A DNA stretch of 64,000 nt from JBOGIG01 sp050742455 (GCA_050742455.1 JBOGIG010000052.1:1-64000), one strand, 5' to 3'; positions 26,119-35,695 are shown, counted from the stretch's first letter. Made by a program: numbers and translations. Notes: generated from the sequence alone by a model not told the origin.

Positions 26119-27095
26119 CCAGCGCCAACCTCGCCGGCCATAAGCCGTCGGGTGTCGTCGACATCTATGCGCATTTGCGCAATGAGGTCGTCCACCGACT
26201 CGAAGCGTTTCTCGTCGTGCAATCGGGCTACGAAGTCGACCTTGGCCTCCTCGCCGTACAGGTCGCCATCGAAGTCGAGCAGGTGTGACTCGACGAGCGG
26301 TGGAGGCACGACATCACCCGGAGCATGGTCGGTGTCGTAGAAGGTGGGGCGATACCCGACCGAGATGGCGGCGGCATGGGCAACCCCATCCGGTCGGGTG
26401 TGGATCCCGGCGTAGATTCCCACTCCGGGCAAGGCCAGCTCGGGGGCCAGGTCCAGGTTGGCCGTCGGGAAACCAAGCTCTGTGGCACCCCGGGCGTCGC
26501 CATGCGCCACCGGGCCACGGAGCTGAAAGCGACGGCCCAACAGTCGGGCGGCGCCCGCTACGTCGCCGCACGCCACCAAGGCTCGGATCCGGGTCGATGA
26601 CACCACTTCGTCGCGGTCCGGCTCGACCCGCAGGCTAATGCCCTCCACTTCGAAGCCCAGATCACGTCCCATGTCGACGAGGAAGGACACATTGCCCTTG
26701 CGGCCGTGTCCGAAGTGGAAATCCTCCCCAACCACTACCACCCTGGCTCCCAAGGCCCCAACCAGAACCTGGGCCACGAAGTCCTCGGCCGTCTCATTGG
26801 CCCTGTCCTCGTCGAATGTCACCACAGCCGTTCGATCCACCCCGGTGGCCGCCAGGAGTTCCAACTTCTGGTCCAGGTCGCACAGCAGGAGGGGGGCCGA
26901 CTCCGGGCGCACGACGGTGGCCGGGTGCCGATCGAAAGTCACGACGGTTGTGCCCAAACGGGCTTGTCGTGCCCGCCGGATCACTTCGGAGATGACCCAC
27001 TGGTGGCCCAAGTGAACGCCGTCGTAGGCGCCGATGGTAACCACCGCTCCGCCGGGAGGACGATCCCCGGGCGACGGATCCCTGATGATCTCCAT
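26115..27095 (-). CDS. ribF: Bifunctional riboflavin kinase/FAD synthetase
   Basis: RibF makes FMN and then FAD. The N-terminal adenylyltransferase domain has GAYDGVHLGHQ (nucleotide-binding HxGH) and SSTRIRALVACGDV. The C-terminal kinase domain has GATELGFPTANLDL and ends with LHDEKRFESVDDLIAQM. At 326 residues it is complete. It follows truB after 9 nt, the common truB-ribF arrangement. Confidence 0.96.
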   Translation of the reverse strand: MEIIRDPSPGDRPPGGAVVTIGAYDGVHLGHQWVISEVIRRARQARLGTTVVTFDRHPATVVRPESAPLLLCDLDQKLELLAATGVDRTAVVTFDEDRANETAEDFVAQVLVGALGARVVVVGEDFHFGHGRKGNVSFLVDMGRDLGFEVEGISLRVEPDRDEVVSSTRIRALVACGDVAGAARLLGRRFQLRGPVAHGDARGATELGFPTANLDLAPELALPGVGIYAGIHTRPDGVAHAAAISVGYRPTFYDTDHAPGDVVPPPLVESHLLDFDGDLYGEEAKVDFVARLHDEKRFESVDDLIAQMRIDVDDTRRLMAGEVGAG

Positions 27096-27104
27096 GGCGC
27101 CAAA

Positions 27105-28079
27105 CTACTCGGCGGGACCCTGGCCCACGACGGGCTGGCCGGCAGGGGCCAGGACGACCACCGGCCGCAGATCGGCCCCGACCGCCTCGTACATCGCCAG
27201 CAGATCCCCACCGGGTCCGATCAGGGCCCACGGGCCAGCCCCGGGAACCGCCGGCATCGACTCGATCAGAAGAGGTCGGCCATGCGAGATAGCCACAGCC
27301 TGTTCCTCCCCTACTCGGATCTGAGGAAATCCGGAGGCGGCCAGGGCAGGGCTGAGGACGTGTTCATTGGCCACCTCATCCACCACGTGGGCCTGGGATT
27401 CGACAAATGAGCCGATAGCCAGGCGTCGCAGGTTACGCAGGTGGGCGCCCCCTCCCAGCAGCCGGCCCAGGTCATCGGCCAGGCTGCGCACGTAGGTGCC
27501 CGACGAGCACTCCACTCGAGCGGCCAGAACGGGTCCATACGGACCCTCCGACCCGGGTTCCCTCTCCGACCCGGGTTCCCTCTCCGACCCGGGCTTCGCG
27601 GCGCTTCTTGAACTGCACGCCCAAGACAGATCGAAGCGATCCACCGATACCGGCCGAGCGGGCCTTTCCACCTCTATGCCTTGGCGGGCGAGCTGATACA
27701 AGGGCCGGCCCCCCATCTTGAGGGCCGAAACCATGGGAGGGACCTGATTGATGGACCCGGTCAGCTGCCGGGCCGCAGTGCGGGCTTGCTCCAGGGTCAC
27801 CTCCGACATGTCCCATGTTTCCAGCACTTCTCCTGAGGCATCCAGTGTCGTCGTGGAGGCTCCGAGCACGATTTCGGCCGAATAGACCTTGGGCAGAGCC
27901 GAGAAGAACCGCATCAGACGGGTGACCCGACCCAGGGCTACCAGCAGAACCCCGGTAGCGTCGGGGTCAAGGGTCCCGGCGTGGCCAACCCGGCGCTGGC
28001 CAAAGATCCCCCGGCACCGGGCGACCACGTCATGGGAGGTCCACCCGGCTTGCTTGTCCACCACCACCAGACCGTCCAT
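27105..28079 (-). CDS. truB: tRNA pseudouridine-55 synthase
   Basis: TruB isomerises U55 in the T-loop of tRNAs. The catalytic aspartate is in GHAGTLDPDATGVLLV, preceded by KQAGWTSHDVV. ATG 28079 lies one nucleotide after the rbfA stop and matches the family N terminus. The product is 324 residues. A short insertion in the middle consists of three units of an 18-bp tandem repeat (GSEREP-type, 27547-27600), absent from typical TruB and presumably a surface loop. Confidence 0.95.
   Translation of the reverse strand: MDGLVVVDKQAGWTSHDVVARCRGIFGQRRVGHAGTLDPDATGVLLVALGRVTRLMRFFSALPKVYSAEIVLGASTTTLDASGEVLETWDMSEVTLEQARTAARQLTGSINQVPPMVSALKMGGRPLYQLARQGIEVERPARPVSVDRFDLSWACSSRSAAKPGSEREPGSEREPGSEGPYGPVLAARVECSSGTYVRSLADDLGRLLGGGAHLRNLRRLAIGSFVESQAHVVDEVANEHVLSPALAASGFPQIRVGEEQAVAISHGRPLLIESMPAVPGAGPWALIGPGGDLLAMYEAVGADLRPVVVLAPAGQPVVGQGPAE
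27547..27600 (-). repeat. 18-bp tandem repeat, 3 units, inside truB
   Basis: Two perfect 18-bp units (27547-27564, 27565-27582) and a diverged third unit encode GSEREP repeats on the minus strand. They are frame-preserving and located in a loop-like insertion of TruB. Confidence 0.85.
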
Positions 28080-28080
28080 G

Positions 28081-28512
28081 TCAGGCCCCTGACGAACCCC
28101 GCGGGGCCTGTTCGCCCTCGGGCTCGGCATCGGCATCGGCCACTGGGTGGCCAATCCGGGACAAGATCTCGTCCACCCGCCGGCCGCTGGCCACTCCGGG
28201 ATCGGCGGCGAATGCCAGGAGCGGGGTGCGCTTGAGCCGGGCCTGACGACCGATCTCACGCTGCAGCTTGATGCGCAGGTCCTCCAAGGCCTGGGCCGCT
28301 GCCTCGGGCAGCGAGGCAAAATAAACCGTGGCGTGGCGTAGGTCGGGGTCGGTGTCCACCGCAGTAACGGTGAGCAGGGTGAGGCTGTCCTCGGTGTCGG
28401 AGACTTTTTCCAGGGCCTCGGCCAGCACCTGGCGCAACAATTCGTTGACCCGCGCCGATCGGGGATAGCGGGTAATTGTAGGTTGCTTGTGGCGGCGCCC
28501 CGGCACTGGCAT
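28081..28512 (-). CDS. rbfA: Ribosome-binding factor A
   Basis: RbfA is a KH-fold 30S maturation and cold-adaptation factor. The core RVNELLRQVLAEALEKV and DLRHATVYFASLPE are typical. The C-terminal part, RRVDEILSRIGHPVADADAE, has a longer acidic tail than E. coli RbfA. ATG 28512 is preferred, with AAAGGG just upstream; GTG 28551 would add 13 residues. It lies between infB and truB, as in most bacteria. Confidence 0.92.
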   Translation of the reverse strand: MPVPGRRHKQPTITRYPRSARVNELLRQVLAEALEKVSDTEDSLTLLTVTAVDTDPDLRHATVYFASLPEAAAQALEDLRIKLQREIGRQARLKRTPLLAFAADPGVASGRRVDEILSRIGHPVADADAEPEGEQAPRGSSGA

Positions 28513-28579
28513 TGCCCTTTCGAAATGGTGTCCGAATCCCGGCCGGTCCACGACGGTCAGGCGGTGGACCGGGCAGGCT

Positions 28580-31500
28580 TTAGGTGCGAGGGATCTCGCG
28601 CTCCTCGAAGGTCTCTATGATGTCTCCGTCCTTGAGGTCCTGGAAGTCTGAGAGCCCGATGCCGCACTCGAAGCCGGCCTGGACCTCGCGGGCATCGTCC
28701 TTGAACCTCTTGAGGGATGTGATCGAACCCTTCCAGATGACCACACCATCGCGCAGGAATCGCACTTTGGACCCCCTGGTAATGACGCCATTGCGCACCG
28801 AGCAGCCGGCCACTGCGCCGACGCGTGGGACGCGAAATACCTCTCGCACCTCCGCCTCGCCGGTGACGACCTCTTCGAATTCAGGCGCCAGCATGCCGAC
28901 CATGGCCGCCTCGATCTCCTCGATCACCTTGTAGATGATCTCGTAGGAGCGGATCTCCACCCCAAAGGCGTCGGCCGATTCCCTGGCCCTGCGGTCAGGG
29001 CGAACGTTAAAGCCGATGATGGTGGCCCCGGAAGTAGCCGCCAACTGGACATCGTTCTCGTTTATGCCGCCCACAGCCCTGCGCACGAAACTCAACTTGA
29101 CGTCATCGCGTTCGAGCTTGCGCAGGCTCTCGGTCAAAGCCTCCAACGAACCCTGCACATCGGCCTTGAGAACCAGGTTGAGCACGGCCGTCTCGCCTCG
29201 TTGGATTTGCTCGAACAGGTCTTCGAGTCTGGCTCCACTGGCCGCCGTGGGCGGCAGGGAATGGCCGGCGAAGCGCATCCTTTGCTCACGGGCCTCGCCT
29301 ATTGTCCTCGCGGTCGACTGGTCGGCGGTGACCCGCATCTCGTCACCGGCGCCGGGCACCTCGCTGAAGCCCAGCACCTGCACCGGGGTCGAAGGCGAGG
29401 CGATTTTGATGCTTTGGCCGTCGGAGCTCACCAGTGCCTTTACCCGACCCCAGGCGGCGCCGGCGACAATGTGATCTCCAACGTGGAGTGACCCTCGCTC
29501 CACCAGGACCGTGGCGACGGGGCCCCGTCCGATGTCGAGGTTGGCCTCCAGGACCACACCCCGGGCCCTACCGTTGGGATTGGCTCTCAGCTCGAGGACT
29601 TCGGCCAACACCAACAACTGCTCGAGAAGATCGTCGATGCCCAGGTCTTGGAGCGCCGAGGTTTGCACCATGATCGTGTCACCACCCCAGGCCTCGGGGA
29701 CCAGGCCGTGCTCGGACAGTTGCTGCATTACCCGGTTGGGGTCGGCATCCTCCCGATCCACCTTGTTGATGGCCACCACGATGGGTACTTCGGCCGCCTT
29801 GGCGTGATCCAGAGCCTCAACCGTTTGGGGCATGACCCCGTCATCGGCGGCGACGACCAGGACCACAATGTCGGTGGCCTCGGCTCCCCGGGCACGCATG
29901 GCGGTAAAAGCCTCGTGGCCCGGGGTGTCGATGAATGTTATGAGGCGGCCGTCCTGCTCGACCTGGTAGGCCCCGATGTGCTGGGTGATACCGCCGGCCT
30001 CGCCGGCAACAACGTTGGCCTGCCGGATACGGTCCAACAGCTTGGTCTTGCCGTGGTCGACATGGCCCATCACGGTGATGACGGGTGGACGGGGTTCCTG
30101 TTCCTCCTCCTCGCCGTCGCCATCGTCAAAATAGCGGGCCTGGAGCTGGGCCTCCTTCTCCTCGCCCTGATCGACCAGCTTGATGGTGGCGCCGATCTCT
30201 GCTGCAAAGAGCTCGATCATGTCGTCCGACAAAGACTGGGTAGCGGTGACCATCTCGCCCTGTAGGAGCAGGAAACGCACCACGTCCCCGGCCGAACGAT
30301 TGAGCTTGGGACCAAGGTCTTGGGCTGTGGACCCCCGTTGGACGATGACTTCATCCTCGGGTATGGGGGCATTGGAGGGCATGTAGGTGGTGAGCTGGGT
30401 GGGCTCCAGCTCCTCCATGTTCCGACGGCGACGACGGGGTCGGCGCTGAGGGGGTCGGCCCCGGCCGCCTGGGCCACCGCCGGGACCTCCTCGTCCGCCG
30501 CCAGGACCACCGCCCGGCCCTGGGCCAATGCCCGGTGCCCGGCTGTACCCGCTGCTGGGGCTGCCACCCTGTGCCCCGCCCGGGCGCGGCCCGCTGAAGC
30601 CACCGCCGTAGCCGCCCGTTCTCGGACCCGCGCCATATCCGCCCCCGGACCGGTTGGGGCCGGGGGGGCCGCCTGTGCGTCCCGGTGGTCCACCGGCTCG
30701 TCCACCGGGGGGAGGCGTCCTACCCCCAAGTCCAGGCGGGGGGGGAATGGGGCGACCAGACATGGACCGGGGTGGACCACCGGGGGGAGGCGGGATGGGC
30801 TTGCCGGATACCGAGCGGGGCGGCGCCACCGATCCGGCAGACCCCGGGGTGCCGGTCTGCCCACTCTCGGCGGCGGGCAACGCAGCTGGAGGGCTCAAAG
30901 GTTCCGCTGCGGGAGTCGCCGTCACGGCCGAGGACTCGGCCGGCGGGGCGCCGGCAGGCGGGGAGGCGGGGGAAGCGCTCGCTGGCTTAGCGGGACGCGA
31001 GGCAGCCGCTGGAGCAGTGGCACCCGCTGGAGCAGTGGCACCCGCTGGAGCAGTGACAGCCGCTGGAGCAGTGGCACCCGCTGGAGCAGTGGCACCCGCG
31101 GGAGCAGTGGCACCCGCTGGAGCAGTGGCAGCCGGGCGGGAGACCTCGGGCCGCAATGGCATGGGCGGACGGGGGGCCGGGGGTAAGGGCGGGGCCTTGC
31201 TTGTCACCAGCCGAGGGTCGCGACCGGACGGTTCGGCTCGGGCCGCCACAGGCTTGGGCCGTCGCGTCGATGGCTCCGGGTCGGATCGATCCGAGGGACC
31301 GTCGCCCGCGACCGGGGCATTGGGACGGCCAGGGGCGGAATGATCGGCGGGGCTCAGATCGCGGCCACCGCCACCACCTGGCCCTTCCCTTGGTGTTGGC
31401 GGCTCGCCACCGTCACCTGCACCGGCTCCGGTAGCGGCGGGTTGGGGGTCGTCGACTTCAGGCAATTCGAGGGTCGCCGGGGTCTTGGCTGCCGCTTTTT

Positions 31501-31723
31501 TGGCTACCGCCTTCTTGGGTGGCGCTGCCGGCTCCTCGGGCTGCACTTCGCGTCGCAGTCCGTCCCGGTCCGCCTTTCGACGGGCGCGATCAGCTTGAGC
31601 ATCTTCGATGCTCGATGAGTGGCTCTTGACTCCGATCCCCAAATCGAGACACAGGTCAAGCGCCTCCTTGTTCGTCAGGCCAAGCTCGCGGGCCAGTTCG
31701 TAGACGCGGATCTTCTTCGCCAA
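28580..31723 (-). CDS. infB: Translation initiation factor IF-2
   Basis: IF-2 is the GTPase that places fMet-tRNA on the 30S subunit and drives subunit joining. The 1047 residues contain the N-terminal IF2N motif ([20 protein letters not shown]), a long low-complexity linker (about 70-425) rich in Pro/Ala then Gly/Arg, a basic stretch, and a second IF2N-like segment. The G domain has G1 [16 protein letters not shown] and NKVD, and domains II-IV follow. The linker includes seven copies of an 18-bp repeat. The gene follows ylxR after 96 nt in the nusA operon. Confidence 0.97.
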   Translation of the reverse strand: MAKKIRVYELARELGLTNKEALDLCLDLGIGVKSHSSSIEDAQADRARRKADRDGLRREVQPEEPAAPPKKAVAKKAAAKTPATLELPEVDDPQPAATGAGAGDGGEPPTPREGPGGGGGRDLSPADHSAPGRPNAPVAGDGPSDRSDPEPSTRRPKPVAARAEPSGRDPRLVTSKAPPLPPAPRPPMPLRPEVSRPAATAPAGATAPAGATAPAGATAPAAVTAPAGATAPAGATAPAAASRPAKPASASPASPPAGAPPAESSAVTATPAAEPLSPPAALPAAESGQTGTPGSAGSVAPPRSVSGKPIPPPPGGPPRSMSGRPIPPPPGLGGRTPPPGGRAGGPPGRTGGPPGPNRSGGGYGAGPRTGGYGGGFSGPRPGGAQGGSPSSGYSRAPGIGPGPGGGPGGGRGGPGGGPGGRGRPPQRRPRRRRRNMEELEPTQLTTYMPSNAPIPEDEVIVQRGSTAQDLGPKLNRSAGDVVRFLLLQGEMVTATQSLSDDMIELFAAEIGATIKLVDQGEEKEAQLQARYFDDGDGEEEEQEPRPPVITVMGHVDHGKTKLLDRIRQANVVAGEAGGITQHIGAYQVEQDGRLITFIDTPGHEAFTAMRARGAEATDIVVLVVAADDGVMPQTVEALDHAKAAEVPIVVAINKVDREDADPNRVMQQLSEHGLVPEAWGGDTIMVQTSALQDLGIDDLLEQLLVLAEVLELRANPNGRARGVVLEANLDIGRGPVATVLVERGSLHVGDHIVAGAAWGRVKALVSSDGQSIKIASPSTPVQVLGFSEVPGAGDEMRVTADQSTARTIGEAREQRMRFAGHSLPPTAASGARLEDLFEQIQRGETAVLNLVLKADVQGSLEALTESLRKLERDDVKLSFVRRAVGGINENDVQLAATSGATIIGFNVRPDRRARESADAFGVEIRSYEIIYKVIEEIEAAMVGMLAPEFEEVVTGEAEVREVFRVPRVGAVAGCSVRNGVITRGSKVRFLRDGVVIWKGSITSLKRFKDDAREVQAGFECGIGLSDFQDLKDGDIIETFEEREIPRT
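31008..31133 (-). repeat. 18-bp tandem repeat, 7 copies, in the infB linker
   Basis: Seven consecutive 18-bp units (31008 to 31133) encode a GATAPA-type repeat. Units 1, 2, 4 and 5 are identical; units 3, 6 and 7 carry one to three substitutions. Such high identity in a translation factor linker implies recent or ongoing expansion and contraction. Confidence 0.92.
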
Positions 31724-31819
31724 CTGCGGTGTCAGTCCTCTCTAAACAAGTCGCTATCGCGACCCTCTATCCTCGCACAATGCGTGGCCTGTGCTGCACC
31801 CGCGGCCCGGGACGGGGTC

Positions 31820-32065
31820 CTAGTGCCCAAGCTCAATCCGTAAATCTTCCACCCACGGGGGTGGGACCTCTACCTTGAGCGATCGATCGAACGCTCTGGC
31901 CCGGACCGCCGCGGTGAAACAAGCGGCTGATTTGGCACACAGCCACGCCCCTCGTCCAGGGTATTCGGACCCAGTGCTCAGCCCGTCCACCGTGGCCACG
32001 ATCCTGATCAGTCTGGCGGACGGAAGAACCCTCCTACAGCCAACACAGGTCCGTTGACGGTCTAT
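31820..32065 (-). CDS. ylxR: YlxR/RnpM family RNA-binding protein with non-canonical start
   Basis: An 81-residue YlxR (DUF448) protein fills the gap between nusA and infB, its usual place. It shows RTCVGCRR at residues 5-12, the basic core RLIRIV, PGRGAWLC, and RARAFDRSLK. In other bacteria YlxR/RnpM binds RNase P RNA. There is no ATG, GTG or TTG between the in-frame stop upstream and RTCVGC. The only plausible initiation is ATA 32065, which overlaps the nusA stop as ATAG and has GGAG seven bases upstream. A sequencing error is the alternative. The family assignment is secure; the start is not. Confidence 0.85.
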   Translation of the reverse strand: MDRQRTCVGCRRVLPSARLIRIVATVDGLSTGSEYPGRGAWLCAKSAACFTAAVRARAFDRSLKVEVPPPWVEDLRIELGH

Positions 32066-33312
32066 GCCCCGGCTCCGGGGTTGTCCCCGCCTGTTCCGCC
32101 TACTTCATCGGCTGGGACAGGCTCGGCCGGGACAGGCTCGGCTGGGACAGGCTCGGCTGGGACAGGCTCGGCTGCCGGCACGTCGGGTTCGGCTCCGCCT
32201 ATGGAATCACCCTTTGACCATTGCTCGGCCGATACCGCCTCGCCCCCTTCGGCCGGCTGCCAAACCATCTCGCCCGATTCGTCCTGTACCCACTCTCCTT
32301 CGGCCCACTCCTCACCGCCGTAGCCGGCCTCCTCGGCTGCCAATTGACTCTCGCTCTTGATGTCTATTCGCCATCCGGTCAGACGTGCTGCCAGGCGGGC
32401 GTTCTGACCCTCCTTGCCGATGGCAAGGGACAGCTGGAAGTCGTGAACGATCACAGTGGCCGTCCCGGACTCGTCATCCAGTCGTACTTCCTTGACCCGG
32501 GCGGGCTGTAGAGCCCTCTGCACGAATTCGGCCGGATCCTCCGAGAAGGGCACAATGTCAACCTTTTCACCCCGCAACTCGGTGGTGACCATGCGCACCC
32601 GAGCCCCCCGGGCCCCCACGCACGCACCCACCGGGTCAACGTTGGAGTCGTTGGACCACACGGCGATCTTGGTGCGGTGACCTGGTTCCCGGGCCGCCGC
32701 CCTGATCTCGACAACGCCCGAGCCGATCTCGGGCACCTCAAGTTCGAACAGCCGCTTGATGAGGCCGGGATGGGTCCGACTGACCACGATCTGGGGACCC
32801 TTCGAAGTCTTGCGGACCTCCACGATGTAGGCCTTGAGGCGAGCCCCGTGCTCGTATCGCTCGTAGGGGACCTGCTCGGCCTGGGGCAGGAGAGCTTCGA
32901 CCTTGCCCAGGTCCAAGAGCGTGTAGCGATTGTCGCTCTGCTGAATTATTCCGGTGACGATGTCGCCCTCGCGCCCGGCGTACTCCTCGTACTTGAGGTC
33001 GCGCTCCGCTTCACGGATGCGTTGGAGAATCACCTGCTTGGCCGTTTGGGCGGCAATACGGCCAAAGTCGTCGGGGGTGTCATCCCATTCCCGCACGACA
33101 GTCCCTTCCTCATCCAGTTCCTGGCCGTATACCCGGATCTCGCCCGAATCGGGATCGACCGTAACCACCGCCTCCTCGGCTGCCGAAGGAAGCCGCTTGT
33201 AGGCCACCAATAGGGCATTCGCAAGCGCATCGAGCAGAATGTCAACCGAAATGCCCTTATCGCGGGCAATCTGTTGCAGCGCCTCTAGAAATTCGAAATT
33301 GGTCTTGCTCAT
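32062..33312 (-). CDS. nusA: Transcription termination/antitermination factor NusA
   Basis: NusA binds RNA polymerase and nascent RNA to modulate pausing, termination and antitermination. The 416 residues comprise the N-terminal polymerase-binding domain (MSKTNFEFLEALQQIARDKG), an S1 domain, KH1 with GACVGARGARVRMV, and KH2 with AIGKEGQNARLAARLTGW. The acidic tail ends in four copies of a 15-bp AEPVP-encoding repeat, replacing the C-terminal repeats found in E. coli. ATG 33312 overlaps the rimP stop (ATGA). Confidence 0.96.
   Translation of the reverse strand: MSKTNFEFLEALQQIARDKGISVDILLDALANALLVAYKRLPSAAEEAVVTVDPDSGEIRVYGQELDEEGTVVREWDDTPDDFGRIAAQTAKQVILQRIREAERDLKYEEYAGREGDIVTGIIQQSDNRYTLLDLGKVEALLPQAEQVPYERYEHGARLKAYIVEVRKTSKGPQIVVSRTHPGLIKRLFELEVPEIGSGVVEIRAAAREPGHRTKIAVWSNDSNVDPVGACVGARGARVRMVTTELRGEKVDIVPFSEDPAEFVQRALQPARVKEVRLDDESGTATVIVHDFQLSLAIGKEGQNARLAARLTGWRIDIKSESQLAAEEAGYGGEEWAEGEWVQDESGEMVWQPAEGGEAVSAEQWSKGDSIGGAEPDVPAAEPVPAEPVPAEPVPAEPVPADEVGGTGGDNPGAGA
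32111..32170 (-). repeat. 15-bp tandem repeat, 4 copies, at the nusA C terminus
   Basis: Four 15-bp units (32111-32125, -32140, -32155, -32170), differing at one base in unit 2, encode AEPVP repeats in the acidic tail of NusA. Confidence 0.9.
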
Positions 33313-33833
33313 GAGATGGCGGCCTTTTTGGTCGAGGGTTTGCGCTTGGCCGGGGCCGAGCGCAAACCGGAGGGGGCACCGGTGCCCCATTCAAAGACTG
33401 TGCGAGCCTTGTCGATGTCGTCATAGGTCAGCCGGAGCGGCTCGTGACCCAGGTCGGGAGAGGTCATCGTTATGCCCTTGTCGTCGGCCGCCTCCAGGCG
33501 GCCCTGGGCCCGCCGCAGCCCCGCCGATCCGGGCTTGGTCTTCACCGCGATCATCGATCCGACGAAGCGTTGAAAGTGCTCGGGGGTGCGCAGCGGGCGC
33601 TCCAAGCCGGGGCTGCCCACCTCCAGGGTGTAGCGGCCGGGCATTGGGTCACTGATATCGAGAGCGGCCGAGATGGCTCGAGAAGCCTCTCCGAGTGCGT
33701 CCAGGTCGATCCCTCCGGGGCAGTCCACGCTGATACGCAGCAGACCCGGGGTGACCTCGACGTCGACGACCTCGGTTTCGGTGTCGTCGAGAGCCGCTTG
33801 GACCACTGCTTGTATCCGATCGACGGCGCTCAT
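33309..33833 (-). CDS. rimP: Ribosome maturation factor RimP
   Basis: RimP assists early 30S assembly. The 174 residues include VDVEVTPGLLRISVDCPGGIDLD and the conserved YTLEVGSPGLERPLRTPEHF, ending with a lysine-rich tail. ATG 33833 is chosen for the strong AGGAGG six to eight bases upstream; the open frame further 5' runs through a terminator and is not conserved. It is the first gene of the rimP-nusA-ylxR-infB-rbfA-truB-ribF operon. Confidence 0.94.
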   Translation of the reverse strand: MSAVDRIQAVVQAALDDTETEVVDVEVTPGLLRISVDCPGGIDLDALGEASRAISAALDISDPMPGRYTLEVGSPGLERPLRTPEHFQRFVGSMIAVKTKPGSAGLRRAQGRLEAADDKGITMTSPDLGHEPLRLTYDDIDKARTVFEWGTGAPSGLRSAPAKRKPSTKKAAIS

Positions 33834-33866
33834 CTTCACCTCCTCCTGGTCCAGGACCACGGTCGC

Positions 33867-33895
33867 AAAAAAATACGTGGGCAACCGCCCACGTA
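33867..33895 (-). terminator. Intrinsic terminator between proS and rimP
   Basis: On the minus strand a perfect 9-bp stem (TACGTGGGC/GCCCACGTA, arms 33895-33887 and 33882-33874) with a 4-nt loop is followed at once by seven T (33873-33867). This is a textbook rho-independent terminator and would end proS transcription. Its T-run ends 33 nt before the rimP ATG, leaving no room for a full promoter plus leader after it, so it may also act as an attenuator for the nusA operon. Confidence 0.85.
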
Positions 33896-33982
33896 CATCC
33901 AAACCACACCAATATGAATCGAACCGAACGGGCACTAAGTATAGCAACGAGACCGGCGCCCTTCATTAGGCGCGGTGGCGCT

Positions 33983-35695
33983 TTATGACACCAGCCCGCT
34001 CACCACCGACGTCAAATCCAGCTCATCTCGATCACCCGACCGGCGATCCTTGCGTTCCACTATGCCCCTGGCCAGGCTTTTCGATCCGATCACAAGTTGG
34101 GTAGGCATGCCCAAGAGGTCGGCATCGGCAAACTTCACACCGGGCGAAACGTCCCGATCATCGTAAAGGACACTGATTCCCACAGCACGAAGCTCGCCGT
34201 AAAGGCGATCGGCGGCCTCCCCCACCGCAGCGTCCCTCTTGGCTCCCAAAGCGAGCAGGTGGACGGCGAACGGCGCCACCTGAACGGGCCACACCAATCC
34301 GGACTGGTCGTGGTTCTCCTCGGCCACCACTGCTGGAAGCCTGGTGACCCCGATCCCGTAGCACCCCATCCAGGCGGGCCTACTGACGCCGTCCTCGTCG
34401 AGGAAATCTGCTCCAGCGATCTTGGCCGAGTAGGTCAGGCCCAACTGGAAGGTATGGCCCACCTCTACCGAACGGAGGAGTTCCAGCCCTTCTCCACAAC
34501 GGGGACAGGGATCGCCGCCGGCCACCAAAGCCAGCGAGGACCACTCGTCGACATCGAAATCCCTCCCCAGCATGGCGCCGGTCACGTGGTGGTCAACCCG
34601 GTTGGCGCCTGTGGTCCAACTGTGGGCAGCCCGCACAGCCAGGTCGGCCATTACCCGTATCCCGTGGTGTTGCAAACCCATGGGGCCGATGTAGCCCTTG
34701 ACCAGCACGGGCCAGGAGGCAAAGTCAGCTTCGTCGAAAGCTCGCATGCCGTTCGGAATCCGTACCTCCCGATCACCGGGGACGAGGGCCACCACCGGCT
34801 TGTGATCCGAGTCAAGAAGAGCGATGCATTTGAGCATCCGATCGGGCGTGAGCCCGATACCAGCGGCCCGGAAGTGCTCAACGACAGCGTGCACTCCAGG
34901 ACGTCCGGGGGTGGAATGCTCGACCATGGGCTCGCCCGACCCGTCGCCCGCTTCGGCGGCCTCGGTCACCCGCTCGCCCGCTTCGGCGGCCTCGGTGTTG
35001 GCGGCGTAGCCACAGGTTCGGCAACGGGCAAAATAGTCCTCCCCAATGGCGCTCGGCACCATGAACTCATGGTTGACGTCACCTCCCATGCCGCCCGCTG
35101 CCGCCTCTACCGCCGTATAGGAAAGGCCGCATCGTTCGAAGATGCGGCAGTAGGCGTCGTACATCAGGCGGTAGCTGTCTCCCATGACCGATCGGGAGAC
35201 ATCAAAGCTGTAGGCGTCGGCCATGATGAATTCCCGGGTGCGCAAGAGCCCAAATCTGGGCCTGGCCTCGTCCCGAAACTTGGTTTGGACCTGGTATATG
35301 TTGACGGGCAGGTCCCGAAACGACTCGACCTCGCCCATGGCCGTGATGGTGGCCACTTCTTCGTGGGTGGGCCCGAGCACAAAACGCCCCCCCCGACCTT
35401 CCACCTGAAATGCGGAAAACACGTTGTCGAGCAGCTTGTCGCGCCCCGACTGTTGCCATACCTCCAGGGGGTGCAGGGCAGGAAGGAGCACCTCTTGGGC
35501 TCCAGCCTCGTTGAGCTCAGAGCGAACTATCGCGGTGACATTGTGCAGGACCCTCAGTCCCAAGGGCAGGAAGCTGTATATGCCCGATGCCAGGCGGCGG
35601 ATGTATCCGCCCCGGACCAAGAGCTGATGGCTCACCGCCTCGGCGTCGGCCGGAGCATCCCGCAGGGTCTTGAGGAGCAGCCGAGACATTCGCAT
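33983..35695 (-). CDS. proS: Prolyl-tRNA synthetase
   Basis: This class II aminoacyl-tRNA synthetase charges tRNA-Pro. At 570 residues it is the bacterial type with an editing insertion between motifs 2 and 3. Motif 1 is near SGIYSFLPLGLRVLHNV, motif 2 is TKFRDEARPRFGLLRTREFIM, motif 3 is GCYGIGVTRLPAVV, and the anticodon-binding domain follows. Near residues 230-255, next to a CRTCGYAAN segment, is an acidic repeat insertion (EAAEAG twice) from a partial 30-bp duplication. A perfect terminator lies downstream. Confidence 0.96.
   Translation of the reverse strand: MRMSRLLLKTLRDAPADAEAVSHQLLVRGGYIRRLASGIYSFLPLGLRVLHNVTAIVRSELNEAGAQEVLLPALHPLEVWQQSGRDKLLDNVFSAFQVEGRGGRFVLGPTHEEVATITAMGEVESFRDLPVNIYQVQTKFRDEARPRFGLLRTREFIMADAYSFDVSRSVMGDSYRLMYDAYCRIFERCGLSYTAVEAAAGGMGGDVNHEFMVPSAIGEDYFARCRTCGYAANTEAAEAGERVTEAAEAGDGSGEPMVEHSTPGRPGVHAVVEHFRAAGIGLTPDRMLKCIALLDSDHKPVVALVPGDREVRIPNGMRAFDEADFASWPVLVKGYIGPMGLQHHGIRVMADLAVRAAHSWTTGANRVDHHVTGAMLGRDFDVDEWSSLALVAGGDPCPRCGEGLELLRSVEVGHTFQLGLTYSAKIAGADFLDEDGVSRPAWMGCYGIGVTRLPAVVAEENHDQSGLVWPVQVAPFAVHLLALGAKRDAAVGEAADRLYGELRAVGISVLYDDRDVSPGVKFADADLLGMPTQLVIGSKSLARGIVERKDRRSGDRDELDLTSVVSGLVS
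34945..34996 (-). repeat. 30-bp-period partial tandem repeat inside proS
   Basis: A 22-bp block is exactly repeated 30 bp apart (34945-34966 and 34975-34996), encoding the duplicated EAAEAG segment of the prolyl-tRNA synthetase insertion. Confidence 0.8.

Noticed and set aside
31008..31133. Regular repeats in infB considered as a CRISPR array
   Set aside because: Units are contiguous 18-mers without unique spacers and lie in frame within IF-2; no cas genes are present.
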